This document shows positions 27,140-35,539 of a stretch of 64,000 bases of DNA, piece by piece. The notes beneath the pieces were generated by a model. The model did not search any database. It was not told where the DNA came from and saw only the letters and a program-made list of their open reading frames with translations. The first letter of the stretch is position 1, and each line of letters starts with the position of its first letter. The position numbers and the translations under genes were made by a program. Source of the stretch: Clostridium_AM tanneri (GTDB taxonomy: Bacteria > Bacillota > Clostridia > Clostridiales > Clostridiaceae); the NCBI RefSeq assembly GCF_033659955.1, contig NZ_JARUJP010000002.1, positions 1 through 64,000 of the forward strand, given 5' to 3'.

Positions 27140-27168
27140 AGTTTAACACATATTATTTTATCCTTCAA
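27140..27168 (-). promoter_or_regulatory. Predicted promoter of the glp-type operon
   Basis: On the minus strand, -35 TTGAAG (27163-27168), 17-base spacer, -10 TAAACT (27140-27145). The start would be near 27133, about 40 nt before the attenuator. Confidence 0.5.
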
Positions 27169-27298
27169 GGATGAAAACCTTTAAAATTAGATTTTTTTCA
27201 TATGTTTATACTGTCTGTACTTATCATATTTCTCGTATACTCTGAATTTCTAAGGAATTGTCCAAAAAACTATCTAAAATATAAATCCAAAACCTAAT

Positions 27299-28162
27299 CT
27301 AATTAACGTTTGCTTGTGTTAAATTACTCTTACTTTTCTCACTTAAAGCAGGGGCATACTTATATGCTATATAATAAGTAAAACCTACTAAAATTACACC
27401 TCCCACCATATTGCCAAGAGTTACAGGTATTAAATTGTGAATAATTCCAGATCCATTTACCATCTTATCTGGAGTTAAACCAGAGGCTTGGGCAAAGACT
27501 GGATTGGATTTAGCGAAAAGACCTACCATTAGAAAATACATATTAGCAACACAGTGTTCAAAGCCGCAGGTTACAAAAGCCATTATAGGGAACCATGCTA
27601 TAGCTATTTTTCCTACAACATCTTTAGCCGCTGCCGCTCCCCAGACAGCAAGACAAACAAGTAAATTACATAATATTGCACTTGCGAATGCTGTAGCAAA
27701 TGGTAAACCTGCCTTTGTTGAGGCAACCTTTATTACAGTTCCTCCTAGTTTTCCTGAGCTCATAGTAAGCATCCCTGATTCGAAAACTAAGAATGCTAAA
27801 AGTACTGAACCTATAAAGTTTCCAATGTATACTACTACCCAGTTTCTTATTAAATCTTTAAAGCTTATTTTTTTGTCCATAAGGGGTACAACCATAAGGC
27901 AATTTCCTGTGAACAGTTCTGCTCCACATATTATTACTAATATAAGTCCTACAGGAAATATAGCCCCTCCTACAAACTTTGCCAATCCTACGTTAGTTAC
28001 ACTATGCGAAGCAACAGCTGAAGCTGCTCCCCCTAGTGCTATAAAGATACCTGCCATAATGCCAAGAACAGTCTGTTGTAATACCGTTAACTTGGCTTTA
28101 CCGCAACCTCCACCTATGGATGCATCACATAATTCTGTCGGTTTTAACATTCCACTTTCCAT
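27299..28162 (-). CDS. Formate/nitrite transporter family channel
   Basis: 287-residue membrane protein of the FNT family, pentameric channels for formate, nitrite or hydrosulfide. Six hydrophobic segments; hallmark patches include AGIFIALGGAASAV, GAELFTGNCLMVV and GNMVGGVILVGF. In an acetogen formate is a Wood-Ljungdahl intermediate, and the gene lies downstream of the accessory block, so formate exchange is likely. Nitrite cannot be excluded, as no formate- or nitrite-metabolising gene is adjacent. ATG start at 28162 after AAAGGGGAAG. Confidence 0.9.
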   Translation of the reverse strand: MESGMLKPTELCDASIGGGCGKAKLTVLQQTVLGIMAGIFIALGGAASAVASHSVTNVGLAKFVGGAIFPVGLILVIICGAELFTGNCLMVVPLMDKKISFKDLIRNWVVVYIGNFIGSVLLAFLVFESGMLTMSSGKLGGTVIKVASTKAGLPFATAFASAILCNLLVCLAVWGAAAAKDVVGKIAIAWFPIMAFVTCGFEHCVANMYFLMVGLFAKSNPVFAQASGLTPDKMVNGSGIIHNLIPVTLGNMVGGVILVGFTYYIAYKYAPALSEKSKSNLTQANVN

Positions 28163-28228
28163 ATAAGCTTCCCCTTTACTATTAAATTTATAAAAAATTA
28201 TTATAGTTATAATAACTTTTTATCTAAA

Positions 28229-29215
28229 TTAATTAAAAAAGCAACTTAGGACCTCTTCAAGTGTGATGTTTCCGAAGTATTTTACTAAATCAAAGCTCTT
28301 TATTAAATTTTCAATAACATTTTCTTCATATTGAAGCCCACAAATATTTTTTTCTACCTCATCGATACCATATAACGCTAGGAAATCTCCGTAAATTTTA
28401 CAATCTGTAATTATTCCGCCCTTTACATTAAGTAAAACTTCTATATTTCCGTTTGTGAACCACTTAGAGCTCTTAAAGTTAAACTTGGGAGATTTTCCAT
28501 ATATCCACTCCCATGTATTATATTTGTTATCTTTAAGCTCATTGATGGCCTTTAGGTCATCTTCTGTAATAATATATTCTTGAAGATCATTTTCTTCAAA
28601 TAAATTTTTTAAAAGTATATCTTTAAATTCACCTATTTCTATACTTTTATCTAAATAATCACTTATATTTGTAACTCTACTTCTTACTGATTTAATACCT
28701 TTTGATTTAATTTTATCTGCTTTTACATTTAATGCCTTACTAACAACATCTAAATCAGAATTAAACAATAAGGTTCCGTGATGCAATATCCTCCCTTTAT
28801 GTAAACTTTGAGCATTTCCTGAAAACTTTTTTCCATCAATAGTTAAATCATTTCTTCCGCTTAGTTCTGCTTTAATACCTATCTTATCTAAAGCATTAAT
28901 TACAGGTATTGTGTATTTTTTATAATCAATTTTATCATTTTTATCATATCCAGTGATAAAAGAAAAATTAAGGTTCCCCAAATCATGATATACGGCTCCG
29001 CCGCCAGTTATTCTTCTTACTACGTTTATATTATTTTCTTTTACAAAATCAGAATTGACCTCTTCAATAGTATTCTGATGTCTTCCAATTACTATTGTCT
29101 TATCGTTTTGCCATAATATAATAAAATCATCATCCATTCCCACGGTTTTGAATATATGTTCCTCTAATGCTAAATTAAAATATGGGTTCAGTGAATTATT
29201 CAATATATATTTCAT
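28229..29215 (-). CDS. lplA: Lipoate--protein ligase
   Basis: 328 residues, the two-domain LplA length. It activates free lipoate with ATP and attaches it to a lysine of acceptor domains. Signature RRITGGGAVYHDLGNLNFSF (continuous residues near 71-90) and the lysine-containing GKKFSGNAQ. The only acceptor in view is GcvH (K63) at the end of the Wood-Ljungdahl operon, 3.7 kb upstream on the same strand, with LpdA also in that operon. ATG 29215 follows GGAGG. Confidence 0.94.
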   Translation of the reverse strand: MKYILNNSLNPYFNLALEEHIFKTVGMDDDFIILWQNDKTIVIGRHQNTIEEVNSDFVKENNINVVRRITGGGAVYHDLGNLNFSFITGYDKNDKIDYKKYTIPVINALDKIGIKAELSGRNDLTIDGKKFSGNAQSLHKGRILHHGTLLFNSDLDVVSKALNVKADKIKSKGIKSVRSRVTNISDYLDKSIEIGEFKDILLKNLFEENDLQEYIITEDDLKAINELKDNKYNTWEWIYGKSPKFNFKSSKWFTNGNIEVLLNVKGGIITDCKIYGDFLALYGIDEVEKNICGLQYEENVIENLIKSFDLVKYFGNITLEEVLSCFFN

Positions 29216-29287
29216 ATTAATTCCTCCAGGTTATATAATTAAGCATTTTTCCTAATATTTCGACAATAATTCTTATAGTTAGTCTGA

Positions 29288-29932
29288 CTATTTAGAGTAA
29301 GCCAAAGTAGTAATTGTTCCAATTGAAACATCTCCAACTACCGCTAGGTCTTCCGCAGTAAAGTAAAAAGGTGCATTTCCATCAAATAAGATTTGAGAAG
29401 CTGGTGGAAACTCTTCGTCACCTTCCCACAACGCGAAGGTTACATATATATTATTAAGAAATTCAAATCTGTACGCGGCATCCCCCATATTAACCTTTTC
29501 TGCTTGAAGCTTTTCAAATACATTTTTAAATTTATCTATACTATTTCCAAAAGTCTTAGCTAATCTTAAAAGACATCTTCCATTAAAATTTCTAAAATAC
29601 ATATTACCACCATCAACATCTCTATAGGTAATATCCCTATTTAATGGAGCAACCCCTTTTGCATTCATTAAATATCTTAATACTAAAGTTTTAGGTGGAT
29701 ATTTATTTATCTCAGAGCCATCTGCCTTTAAAACTTGTCCACTAGGATATTTTACAATTATGTCCTCACCCATCAACCTTACAACAAATTCACCTTTTTC
29801 CTTATCATAATGACATCCAGTATTCTTAGACATCAACTCCGGATCAAAATCTTTAAATATACTACTATGATAATCATAAGGTATCTTATCTTTTCTCTTC
29901 TCTTCAATAGCTACTCTATCCATGAACTTCAT
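29288..29932 (-). CDS. DUF3786 domain-containing protein
   Basis: 214 residues, no signal peptide or membrane segment. Recognisable DUF3786 features are YPSGQVLKADGSEI, LRYLMNAKG, YRFEFLNNIYVTFALWEGDEEFP and PASQILFDGNAPFYFTAEDLAV. The family has no known activity; members occur in anaerobes with corrinoid/CODH chemistry, often near those genes, as here. Co-directional with lplA and the nickel genes. A cofactor-related role is only a guess. Confidence 0.82.
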   Translation of the reverse strand: MKFMDRVAIEEKRKDKIPYDYHSSIFKDFDPELMSKNTGCHYDKEKGEFVVRLMGEDIIVKYPSGQVLKADGSEINKYPPKTLVLRYLMNAKGVAPLNRDITYRDVDGGNMYFRNFNGRCLLRLAKTFGNSIDKFKNVFEKLQAEKVNMGDAAYRFEFLNNIYVTFALWEGDEEFPPASQILFDGNAPFYFTAEDLAVVGDVSIGTITTLAYSK

Positions 29933-30001
29933 CCTTTCTGCTTTGCCTTTCTAATTTTCAAATACTTATAAAAATACTCAAAACATTTTATACTAGCTTA
30001 A

Positions 30002-30136
30002 AAGTTAGCTTTGAGAAGGTGTCTATAATGAATTCCGAAGATACATTTAACTGTATTTTTAGAACTCTTAGAGTTCTTAAGTGCAGTTAACAGTACTGAG
30101 GAATTTATTATAGATACCTTGGCTCTTGCTAACTTA
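30002..30136. repeat. 135-bp imperfect inverted repeat
   Basis: Arms AAGTTAGC...AAGGTGTCTATAATGAATTCC and the complementary AAGTTAGC...AAGGTATCTATAATAAATTCC flank a core containing TTAACTG/CAGTTAA and a tight AGAACTCT-TAG-AGTTCT hairpin. No T-run and no ORF. It resembles a MITE-like element or a long structured RNA. No second copy was noticed in this window. Confidence 0.8.
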
Positions 30137-30148
30137 TAACCTCATATA

Positions 30149-30571
30149 CTACATATGTTTTTGAGCTTCTAAAAGCATTTCATCTGCTTTTTTCATTAAA
30201 TCTATTGCCTTTTGTATAAAATCAGCTGTATCAGCCTTTCCCATTACTCTTGATTTTTCAACCCATTCACTAAACCCTTCTTCATGGGATTTGTTATGTT
30301 CAACCCAATGATTTAATAAAAGTCTTAAAGTTCTTTCCTCTTTACTAATGTTGTCCATCTCTTTATCTGAACAATGACAGTGTCCATGTGATCCATCATG
30401 ATTGTGCTCATGACTATGACTGTGATTATGTGGATGAACATGATTGTGATCGTGTTCATGACTGTGCTCATGACCATCATGCATATGATTATGCTCATGA
30501 TGATGTTGGTGTTCATGATCGTGTGTATGTCCATGTTCATGACTATGTTCATGTAAATTTTCGTTACTCAT
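30149..30571 (-). CDS. Histidine-rich metal-binding protein, putative CooJ-like nickel chaperone
   Basis: 140 residues. The first 67 residues contain 30 His in EH/DH/NH/SH repeats plus Cys in HCHC, a metal-chelating arm. Residues 80-140 form a helical domain (LRLLLNHWVEHNKSHEEGF...AIDLMKKADEMLLEAQKHM). Not a permease. It follows cootT-type and acsV genes on the same strand, next to the nickel-enzyme operon, so nickel storage or delivery to CODH/ACS is the natural inference. Repetitive CATGAT-type codons create false ORFs in other frames. The His arm alone could bind zinc or copper too. Confidence 0.75.
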   Translation of the reverse strand: MSNENLHEHSHEHGHTHDHEHQHHHEHNHMHDGHEHSHEHDHNHVHPHNHSHSHEHNHDGSHGHCHCSDKEMDNISKEERTLRLLLNHWVEHNKSHEEGFSEWVEKSRVMGKADTADFIQKAIDLMKKADEMLLEAQKHM

Positions 30572-30629
30572 CCTAAATCCCCATCCTTAATACTTTATTT
30601 TTATCTTAGTTAAATATATGAACTAAAGT

Positions 30630-30824
30630 TTACTTAATATTTTCTATTACTATTTTGTGCTCTAGTAGTCTGATTTCCTTTAACATTCCTTCAATAATCT
30701 TTTCCTCACCTAAAATATCTGTTAAAGCTAATCTTCCATTATCCTTTGGTACTACATCCACTACATATTCCATTAACTTACGCTCTCCCTCTGGTGTTAT
30801 TAAGTATGCTGTTGATTCACACAT
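30630..30824 (-). CDS. cooT: CooT-family nickel-binding protein
   Basis: 64 residues, matching the size of the CooT nickel-binding protein family. It begins MCESTAYL, with Cys2, the residue implicated in nickel binding in CooT, and continues with the family pattern LTDILGEEKIIEGMLKEIRLLEHKIVIE. ATG follows GGGGAGGC. It lies between acsV and the His-rich gene. CooT homodimers bind one nickel and support CODH maturation in Rhodospirillum rubrum; the same role is inferred here. Confidence 0.85.
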   Translation of the reverse strand: MCESTAYLITPEGERKLMEYVVDVVPKDNGRLALTDILGEEKIIEGMLKEIRLLEHKIVIENIK

Positions 30825-30914
30825 TATTATTGCCTCCCCTTTTCTATAAATTAGTACATAGTAAACCTTTACTCAACTTAATTGTACAATTTTTCACACA
30901 ATTTTACAATTAGC

Positions 30915-32843
30915 TTATCCTAAAATTTCCTTAACTGTAGGGAACTTTTCTATATCTGTGTGTGGCAAGAAACAGGCTGACACAAACTCATCCATATATG
31001 CTGGCTCTACACTTAACTCTACATAGGTCATCTGATTTCCAACATCCTCTAACTTATGTCTTGCATCCTCACTCATCAAAGTTAAATAACATCCCATAAG
31101 TGAACTGTTTCCAATGTATGATATCTTTTCTCTCTCTATATCTGGAAGCATTCCAATTTTTATTGAGTTTTCAATATCTAAACTGTTTCCTATACCTCCA
31201 GCTATATAAATTTTATCTATCATAGTAAAATCCATTCCAAGACTATTTAGTAAAGTAGTAAGTCCTGAGTAAATAGCCCCTTTAGCTCTAATAAAGTTAT
31301 CTATATCAACTTCCGTTATGGTAATATCTTTTTCTAATCCATAATGTTCTTTAAATACAAGAACATATTCTCCAATTCCATGCTCATCAAATCTAACTCT
31401 TGATGTGTTTAGACCTTTTACTAACTTTCCTCTTCTGTCAATTATTCCTGCAAGCATCAATTCACATATTAAGTCAATAATACCTGAACCGCATATTCCT
31501 AATGGTTTCTCATTACCTATTACACTAATTGCAGGCTCATAATTCTCTTTGTTAATTCTTATTCCTTCTACAGCTCCTCCTGCGGCCCTCATTCCACAGC
31601 TTATCTCTCCGCCCTCAAAGGCTGGCCCTGCTGAGCATGCACAGGTCATTAAAAATTCTCTATTTCCAAATACAATTTCTCCGTTAGTTCCTAAATCAAT
31701 AAATAATATATTTTCAGTGCTGTTCCATAACCCAGAAGACAATACTCCTGCGGTAATATCTCCACCCACATAACTTGCTACTGAAGGTACTAAGTATATG
31801 AAGGTTTCCGAATTAATATTTATCCCTAACTCTGATGCCTTTATAAATGGTGCCTTTACAAAAGCAGGTATATAAGGTTCCATTCTTAAGTAATCTGGGT
31901 ATATTCCTAGAAAAAGATGGGACATTGTTGTATTACCAGCTGCAATAAAAGATACAACGTCATCTCTGCCTATACCAGAATCTCTATACATTTTATCTAA
32001 CAATGGGTTTATAGTTTCCTTTATAATTGCATTATTAAGATCCTCTAGCCCATTTCTCTTAGTTGAGTACATTATTCTATTTATAACATCGGCACCATAC
32101 TTTATCTGCGCATTTCCAGAAGATGCTTTTGCAACTAGCTTTCCTTCCTGCAGATTTACTAAGCAAGCTGCTACAGATGTTGTGCCAATATCTAAAGCTA
32201 TACCATATAATTTATTAGTAGAATCTCCTACTTCCATTCTGATTATTGTTGTTTTTCCTTCGCCTCTTGGTATATGAGTAATTGTTACTTTAAAATTAGC
32301 TTCTCTTAATATTGGAGGTATCTTTCTAAGCAAAGGCAGTCTACAAAATACTTGATTATATCCCAGGTTAGTTCTGAGATGCCTTTTTATCCTTTCAAAG
32401 TCAGATATATTATCATCTAAAGTTGGTGGATCTAATTCAATATAATCTTTTCTTACATAGGTCTTAAATTCCATTCCGTTTTCTAAGGCTTGGCTTTTAG
32501 CTTTTTCAAATATTAACTGTTCTCTTTCCCCTGATAAATCCTCTATTTTCATACCATGCATAGCAGATCCTGCATTAGATGGTATTTCCACAATAATATC
32601 TTCTGTTACCTTAGAACAGCAAGCTAAAACATACCCTTCATTACACTCATCATCTTTTATATGTCTACTTTTTTCAGTATGTACCTTTCCATCAACTATT
32701 TTTACCTTACACTTTCCACAAACACTGTTCCCATTACAAGGTGCATCTATAAATATTTCTGCTTTTCTTGCTGCTTCTAATAAGTTTTCTCCTTCAGCAA
32801 CTTCTAGTTCTATATTTTGTGGAACAAACTTAACCTTTAACAT
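30915..32843 (-). CDS. acsV: Corrinoid activation protein AcsV (RACo-type ATP-dependent reductase)
   Basis: 642 residues. It uses ATP to return Co(II) corrinoid of the iron-sulfur protein AcsCD to active Co(I). Order: N-terminal [2Fe-2S] ferredoxin domain with CNGNSVCGKCKV (about residues 36-47), a linker, then an ASKHA ATPase fold with GIALDIGTTSVAACLV, DLGTNGEIV and CGSGIIDLI (DUF4445). It lies 61 bp beyond gcvH, directly behind a terminator whose T-run runs into its ribosome site TAAGGAGG, so its expression depends on read-through or an internal promoter. Confidence 0.93.
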   Translation of the reverse strand: MLKVKFVPQNIELEVAEGENLLEAARKAEIFIDAPCNGNSVCGKCKVKIVDGKVHTEKSRHIKDDECNEGYVLACCSKVTEDIIVEIPSNAGSAMHGMKIEDLSGEREQLIFEKAKSQALENGMEFKTYVRKDYIELDPPTLDDNISDFERIKRHLRTNLGYNQVFCRLPLLRKIPPILREANFKVTITHIPRGEGKTTIIRMEVGDSTNKLYGIALDIGTTSVAACLVNLQEGKLVAKASSGNAQIKYGADVINRIMYSTKRNGLEDLNNAIIKETINPLLDKMYRDSGIGRDDVVSFIAAGNTTMSHLFLGIYPDYLRMEPYIPAFVKAPFIKASELGININSETFIYLVPSVASYVGGDITAGVLSSGLWNSTENILFIDLGTNGEIVFGNREFLMTCACSAGPAFEGGEISCGMRAAGGAVEGIRINKENYEPAISVIGNEKPLGICGSGIIDLICELMLAGIIDRRGKLVKGLNTSRVRFDEHGIGEYVLVFKEHYGLEKDITITEVDIDNFIRAKGAIYSGLTTLLNSLGMDFTMIDKIYIAGGIGNSLDIENSIKIGMLPDIEREKISYIGNSSLMGCYLTLMSEDARHKLEDVGNQMTYVELSVEPAYMDEFVSACFLPHTDIEKFPTVKEILG

Positions 32844-32862
32844 ATCTTATAAATACCTCCTT

Positions 32863-32904
32863 AAAAAAAACTTTCTCGGTTAAAATACCGAGAAGTTTTT
32901 TTTT
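32863..32904 (-). terminator. Terminator between gcvH and acsV
   Basis: Stem AAACTTTCTCGG / CCGAGAAGTTT with one bulge (32868-32879, 32888-32898) followed by a T8 run on the minus strand. It starts at the gcvH stop and its T-run touches the acsV ribosome site, so it may be partial. Confidence 0.85.
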
Positions 32905-33279
32905 CTACTTTAAGCCTTCCTCGTATTTAGAAGCACTTAATAAGTTATCAAGTTCACCTTTATCACTAACTTTTATTTTTACTATCCATGCATCGTAAGC
33001 ATTTTCATTAATATACTCTGGCTCATCATCTAGTTTCTCATTTACTTCTAATACTTGACCAGAAATCGGCGCAAATAAATCTGAAGCTTTCTTTGAAGAC
33101 TCAACAACTCCAAAAGGTTTACCTTGTGTAACTTCATCTTCAATTTCTGGCATTTCAACAAATAATATGTCTCCAAGTTGGTCTTGAGCAAAGTCAGTTA
33201 TTCCTATATAAGCTACATCTCCATCGATTTTAGCCCAAGTATGTTCAACATGATAATATAATTCCTTTGGTAAATTCAT
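32905..33279 (-). CDS. gcvH: Glycine cleavage system H protein (lipoyl carrier)
   Basis: 124 residues from ATG 33279 behind AAGGGGTG; a GTG at 33288 lies within that site. Lipoyl-carrier fold with the modified lysine K63 in VVESSKKASD and the typical HTWAKIDGDVAYIGITDFAQDQLGD. It closes the Wood-Ljungdahl operon, which also contains lpdA, while lplA is 3.7 kb on; no gcvP or gcvT is in the window. Its role in this setting is not established: it may work in reversible glycine synthesis or in another lipoyl-dependent step. Confidence 0.95.
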   Translation of the reverse strand: MNLPKELYYHVEHTWAKIDGDVAYIGITDFAQDQLGDILFVEMPEIEDEVTQGKPFGVVESSKKASDLFAPISGQVLEVNEKLDDEPEYINENAYDAWIVKIKVSDKGELDNLLSASKYEEGLK

Positions 33280-33307
33280 TATAAACACCCCTTAATTATT
33301 AGTTGAG

Positions 33308-33342
33308 AGTTGATAGTGAACCATTATAGTCCACTATCAACT
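33308..33342 (-). other. Intercistronic hairpin acsB-gcvH
   Basis: A perfect 11-bp stem AGTTGATAGTG / CACTATCAACT (33308-33318, 33332-33342) without a T-run. Confidence 0.7.
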
Positions 33343-33363
33343 TGATTAAGTTTCTTAGTTTGA

Positions 33364-35490
33364 TTACATTATTGGATCTAAGCCTAATGCAGGATGTCCT
33401 TTTTCTTCTAGGAATGCCATTACAGCTTCTGAATCTACTGCTATAGTTTCATCACAGATCATATCTGCAAAGTTTTCTACTCCATATAATTCCTTAGCAG
33501 TAGCATTTAATTTCTCTGCTACGAAATCTTTTAATTCTTTTGGCATCCATACTATTCTTTCAATTCCGCCTTCTGCCTTCATGAATTTCTTTGATGGAAT
33601 AAATGCTCTTCCGTGACCCATGAATCCTGGAGTTTGTACTCCACCACCAGTCATAGATGCAAGTTCACCAAATGTCATTCCAAGTGGAGTTGTAGCAGCA
33701 TGTTCTCTGTTTACTATAACAACACCATTTGCTTCTGGCATAATACCTGTAATACATTCGAAACATCCACAAGAAGTCATAGGACTATTTAAAATACTAT
33801 ATAATGTAACTTCTGTTACAGCACCTTGTGAACCATTTGCTACCGCTTCGTTTACCTTTGTCCAAATACCAGCTCTTTCATCAAGTAAACCTTCTTTTGG
33901 AACCTCTTGACATGGACCTACTGGGTTTAATTGAAGTGTAGCTTTAGCATCTAACCATGAAACTGCTCCGCAAAGACCAAGTCTTTCTGGAGTAACTATA
34001 CATATATGAGCTGGAGCAAATGATTGACAAAGATTACATGTATAGAATGTATCAACATTTTCATCTATTAATGAGCTAAGTCTTTCATCTCTTTCAGCAA
34101 ATCTAGGCATAGCATATTGATCTTTAAATTGTACAGCTTTTTCTGGATCAGTTATTAATGTAACTTCACATTTATCTACAACTTCACCAAACTCATCTAA
34201 CATTTTAGCATATACAACTTCACCAAAATGTTTTAATCTGAAGCCTTTTTCAAATGCTTCTTTACCAACTCTTATCCAAGTCATATTTCTTTGTCCTACG
34301 TGCATTACGCCTTCAATGTAGTTTAAGAAATAGTGAAGTCTTCTCTCTAGAACTGGCTCGAAGTCTTTTTGCATTTTAGCACCAGCTACTTTTATCATCA
34401 TTCCAAGAGGTAATAATCCTGGAGCACTTGTTATAGAATCTATGTCTGGTCCTATAATTTCTATTTTATGGTCTTCAACTTCTCCAAGCTCAGCACTCAT
34501 AACTAATTCCCAAGCTTCTGATTTATTACCACCAAATTCTGCAAACATGTCATTCTTCCTAATTCTTTCGCCTTCGAATGCTGCTGCAAATGCAACTGGT
34601 ATTGGAATCTCAGTAATCTTTATCTTAATGTTTCTAGCCTCTAAAGAAGTTTTAACTACTTTATCATAATCCTTTTGAGTTAATAACAATGTAGGAACTT
34701 CTGTTACAGTTTGGTCAGTTACTACAGGGAATCCAAGTGCTATTGCACCTGCACCTGCTGAAACTACAAGCTCACTTAATGGTCCAAAAGCATTTACGAA
34801 TGCTGGAACTCTATCAGAACAGTACTGAAGAACTTCAGCTAAGTTTCCTGGTTTAACTCCACCGAATATTAATGCTGCTCTTATTGCAACAGTTACAACG
34901 TGAATAACTGATGTAACATCATATCCTAAAGGAATAACTCTTAATTCAAGACCCATTTTAACATTGCCTTCTACAGCTTGGTCTATTACCTTACCAACTA
35001 GGAATGTCATTATACCCTTTGATTGATAATCTTTTATTATTTTTGCTGCTGTTTCAGCATCTGGACATTCTCCAAGCACAACTGCTACACCTGGAATATC
35101 TCCTGTAACTAGTGGAACTCCTAGTGAACGGATTATTGGGTCTGATACGAAACCAACACATGGTTCTGAATATGGAGCATCTGAAAGAACGTATTTAGCA
35201 GCCTCAACTATTTCAGCTGCAACAGCAGTAGCTAAACCTGAGTTTAATGCTTTGTCTAACATTTCCTCTTCAACTATTAAGCTTCTAACTATGTCTAAAG
35301 CACTTTCTAATTCTCCTACATTAGTGATTTTCTTTCCTGTAGCAGCATAAATAACTGGTAATGAATATGCTGTATCAGGGAACGCAACTTTATGGTCTCT
35401 ACCTTTTTCTTCTACTGCTTTACTTACAAGACCTTCTGCAGCTGCTAATGCCTGCTTGGAACCAGTGAATATAGTTTGAAATAAATTCAT
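33364..35490 (-). CDS. acsB: Acetyl-CoA synthase (CODH/ACS alpha subunit)
   Basis: 708 residues. It joins CO from CooS, a methyl group from AcsCD and CoA into acetyl-CoA at the Ni-Ni-[4Fe-4S] A-cluster. A-cluster ligands are visible: Cys residues in TCNLCQSFAPAHICIV and LCGAV, and the Cys-Gly-Cys in SCGCFEC. The N-terminal domain (about 1-310) provides the CO channel and CODH contact, and the middle domain binds CoA. It lies between acsE and gcvH. Length is as usual for the clostridial enzyme. Confidence 0.98.
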   Translation of the reverse strand: MNLFQTIFTGSKQALAAAEGLVSKAVEEKGRDHKVAFPDTAYSLPVIYAATGKKITNVGELESALDIVRSLIVEEEMLDKALNSGLATAVAAEIVEAAKYVLSDAPYSEPCVGFVSDPIIRSLGVPLVTGDIPGVAVVLGECPDAETAAKIIKDYQSKGIMTFLVGKVIDQAVEGNVKMGLELRVIPLGYDVTSVIHVVTVAIRAALIFGGVKPGNLAEVLQYCSDRVPAFVNAFGPLSELVVSAGAGAIALGFPVVTDQTVTEVPTLLLTQKDYDKVVKTSLEARNIKIKITEIPIPVAFAAAFEGERIRKNDMFAEFGGNKSEAWELVMSAELGEVEDHKIEIIGPDIDSITSAPGLLPLGMMIKVAGAKMQKDFEPVLERRLHYFLNYIEGVMHVGQRNMTWIRVGKEAFEKGFRLKHFGEVVYAKMLDEFGEVVDKCEVTLITDPEKAVQFKDQYAMPRFAERDERLSSLIDENVDTFYTCNLCQSFAPAHICIVTPERLGLCGAVSWLDAKATLQLNPVGPCQEVPKEGLLDERAGIWTKVNEAVANGSQGAVTEVTLYSILNSPMTSCGCFECITGIMPEANGVVIVNREHAATTPLGMTFGELASMTGGGVQTPGFMGHGRAFIPSKKFMKAEGGIERIVWMPKELKDFVAEKLNATAKELYGVENFADMICDETIAVDSEAVMAFLEEKGHPALGLDPIM

Positions 35491-35539
35491 TTTTTAGCCC
35501 CTCCCAAATTTTAAATTATTGAAATTTATAGTTAAAGTA

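Noticed and set aside
28198..28215. Palindrome TTATTATA-GT-TATAATAA upstream of the FNT gene
   Set aside because: Pure A/T symmetry is expected often at this composition; it may only be the FNT -10 region.
30325..30576. Open frames on both strands overlapping the His-rich gene, with Met/Ile/Asp/His-rich products
   Set aside because: They are shadows of the repetitive CATGAT-type codons of the His-rich gene.
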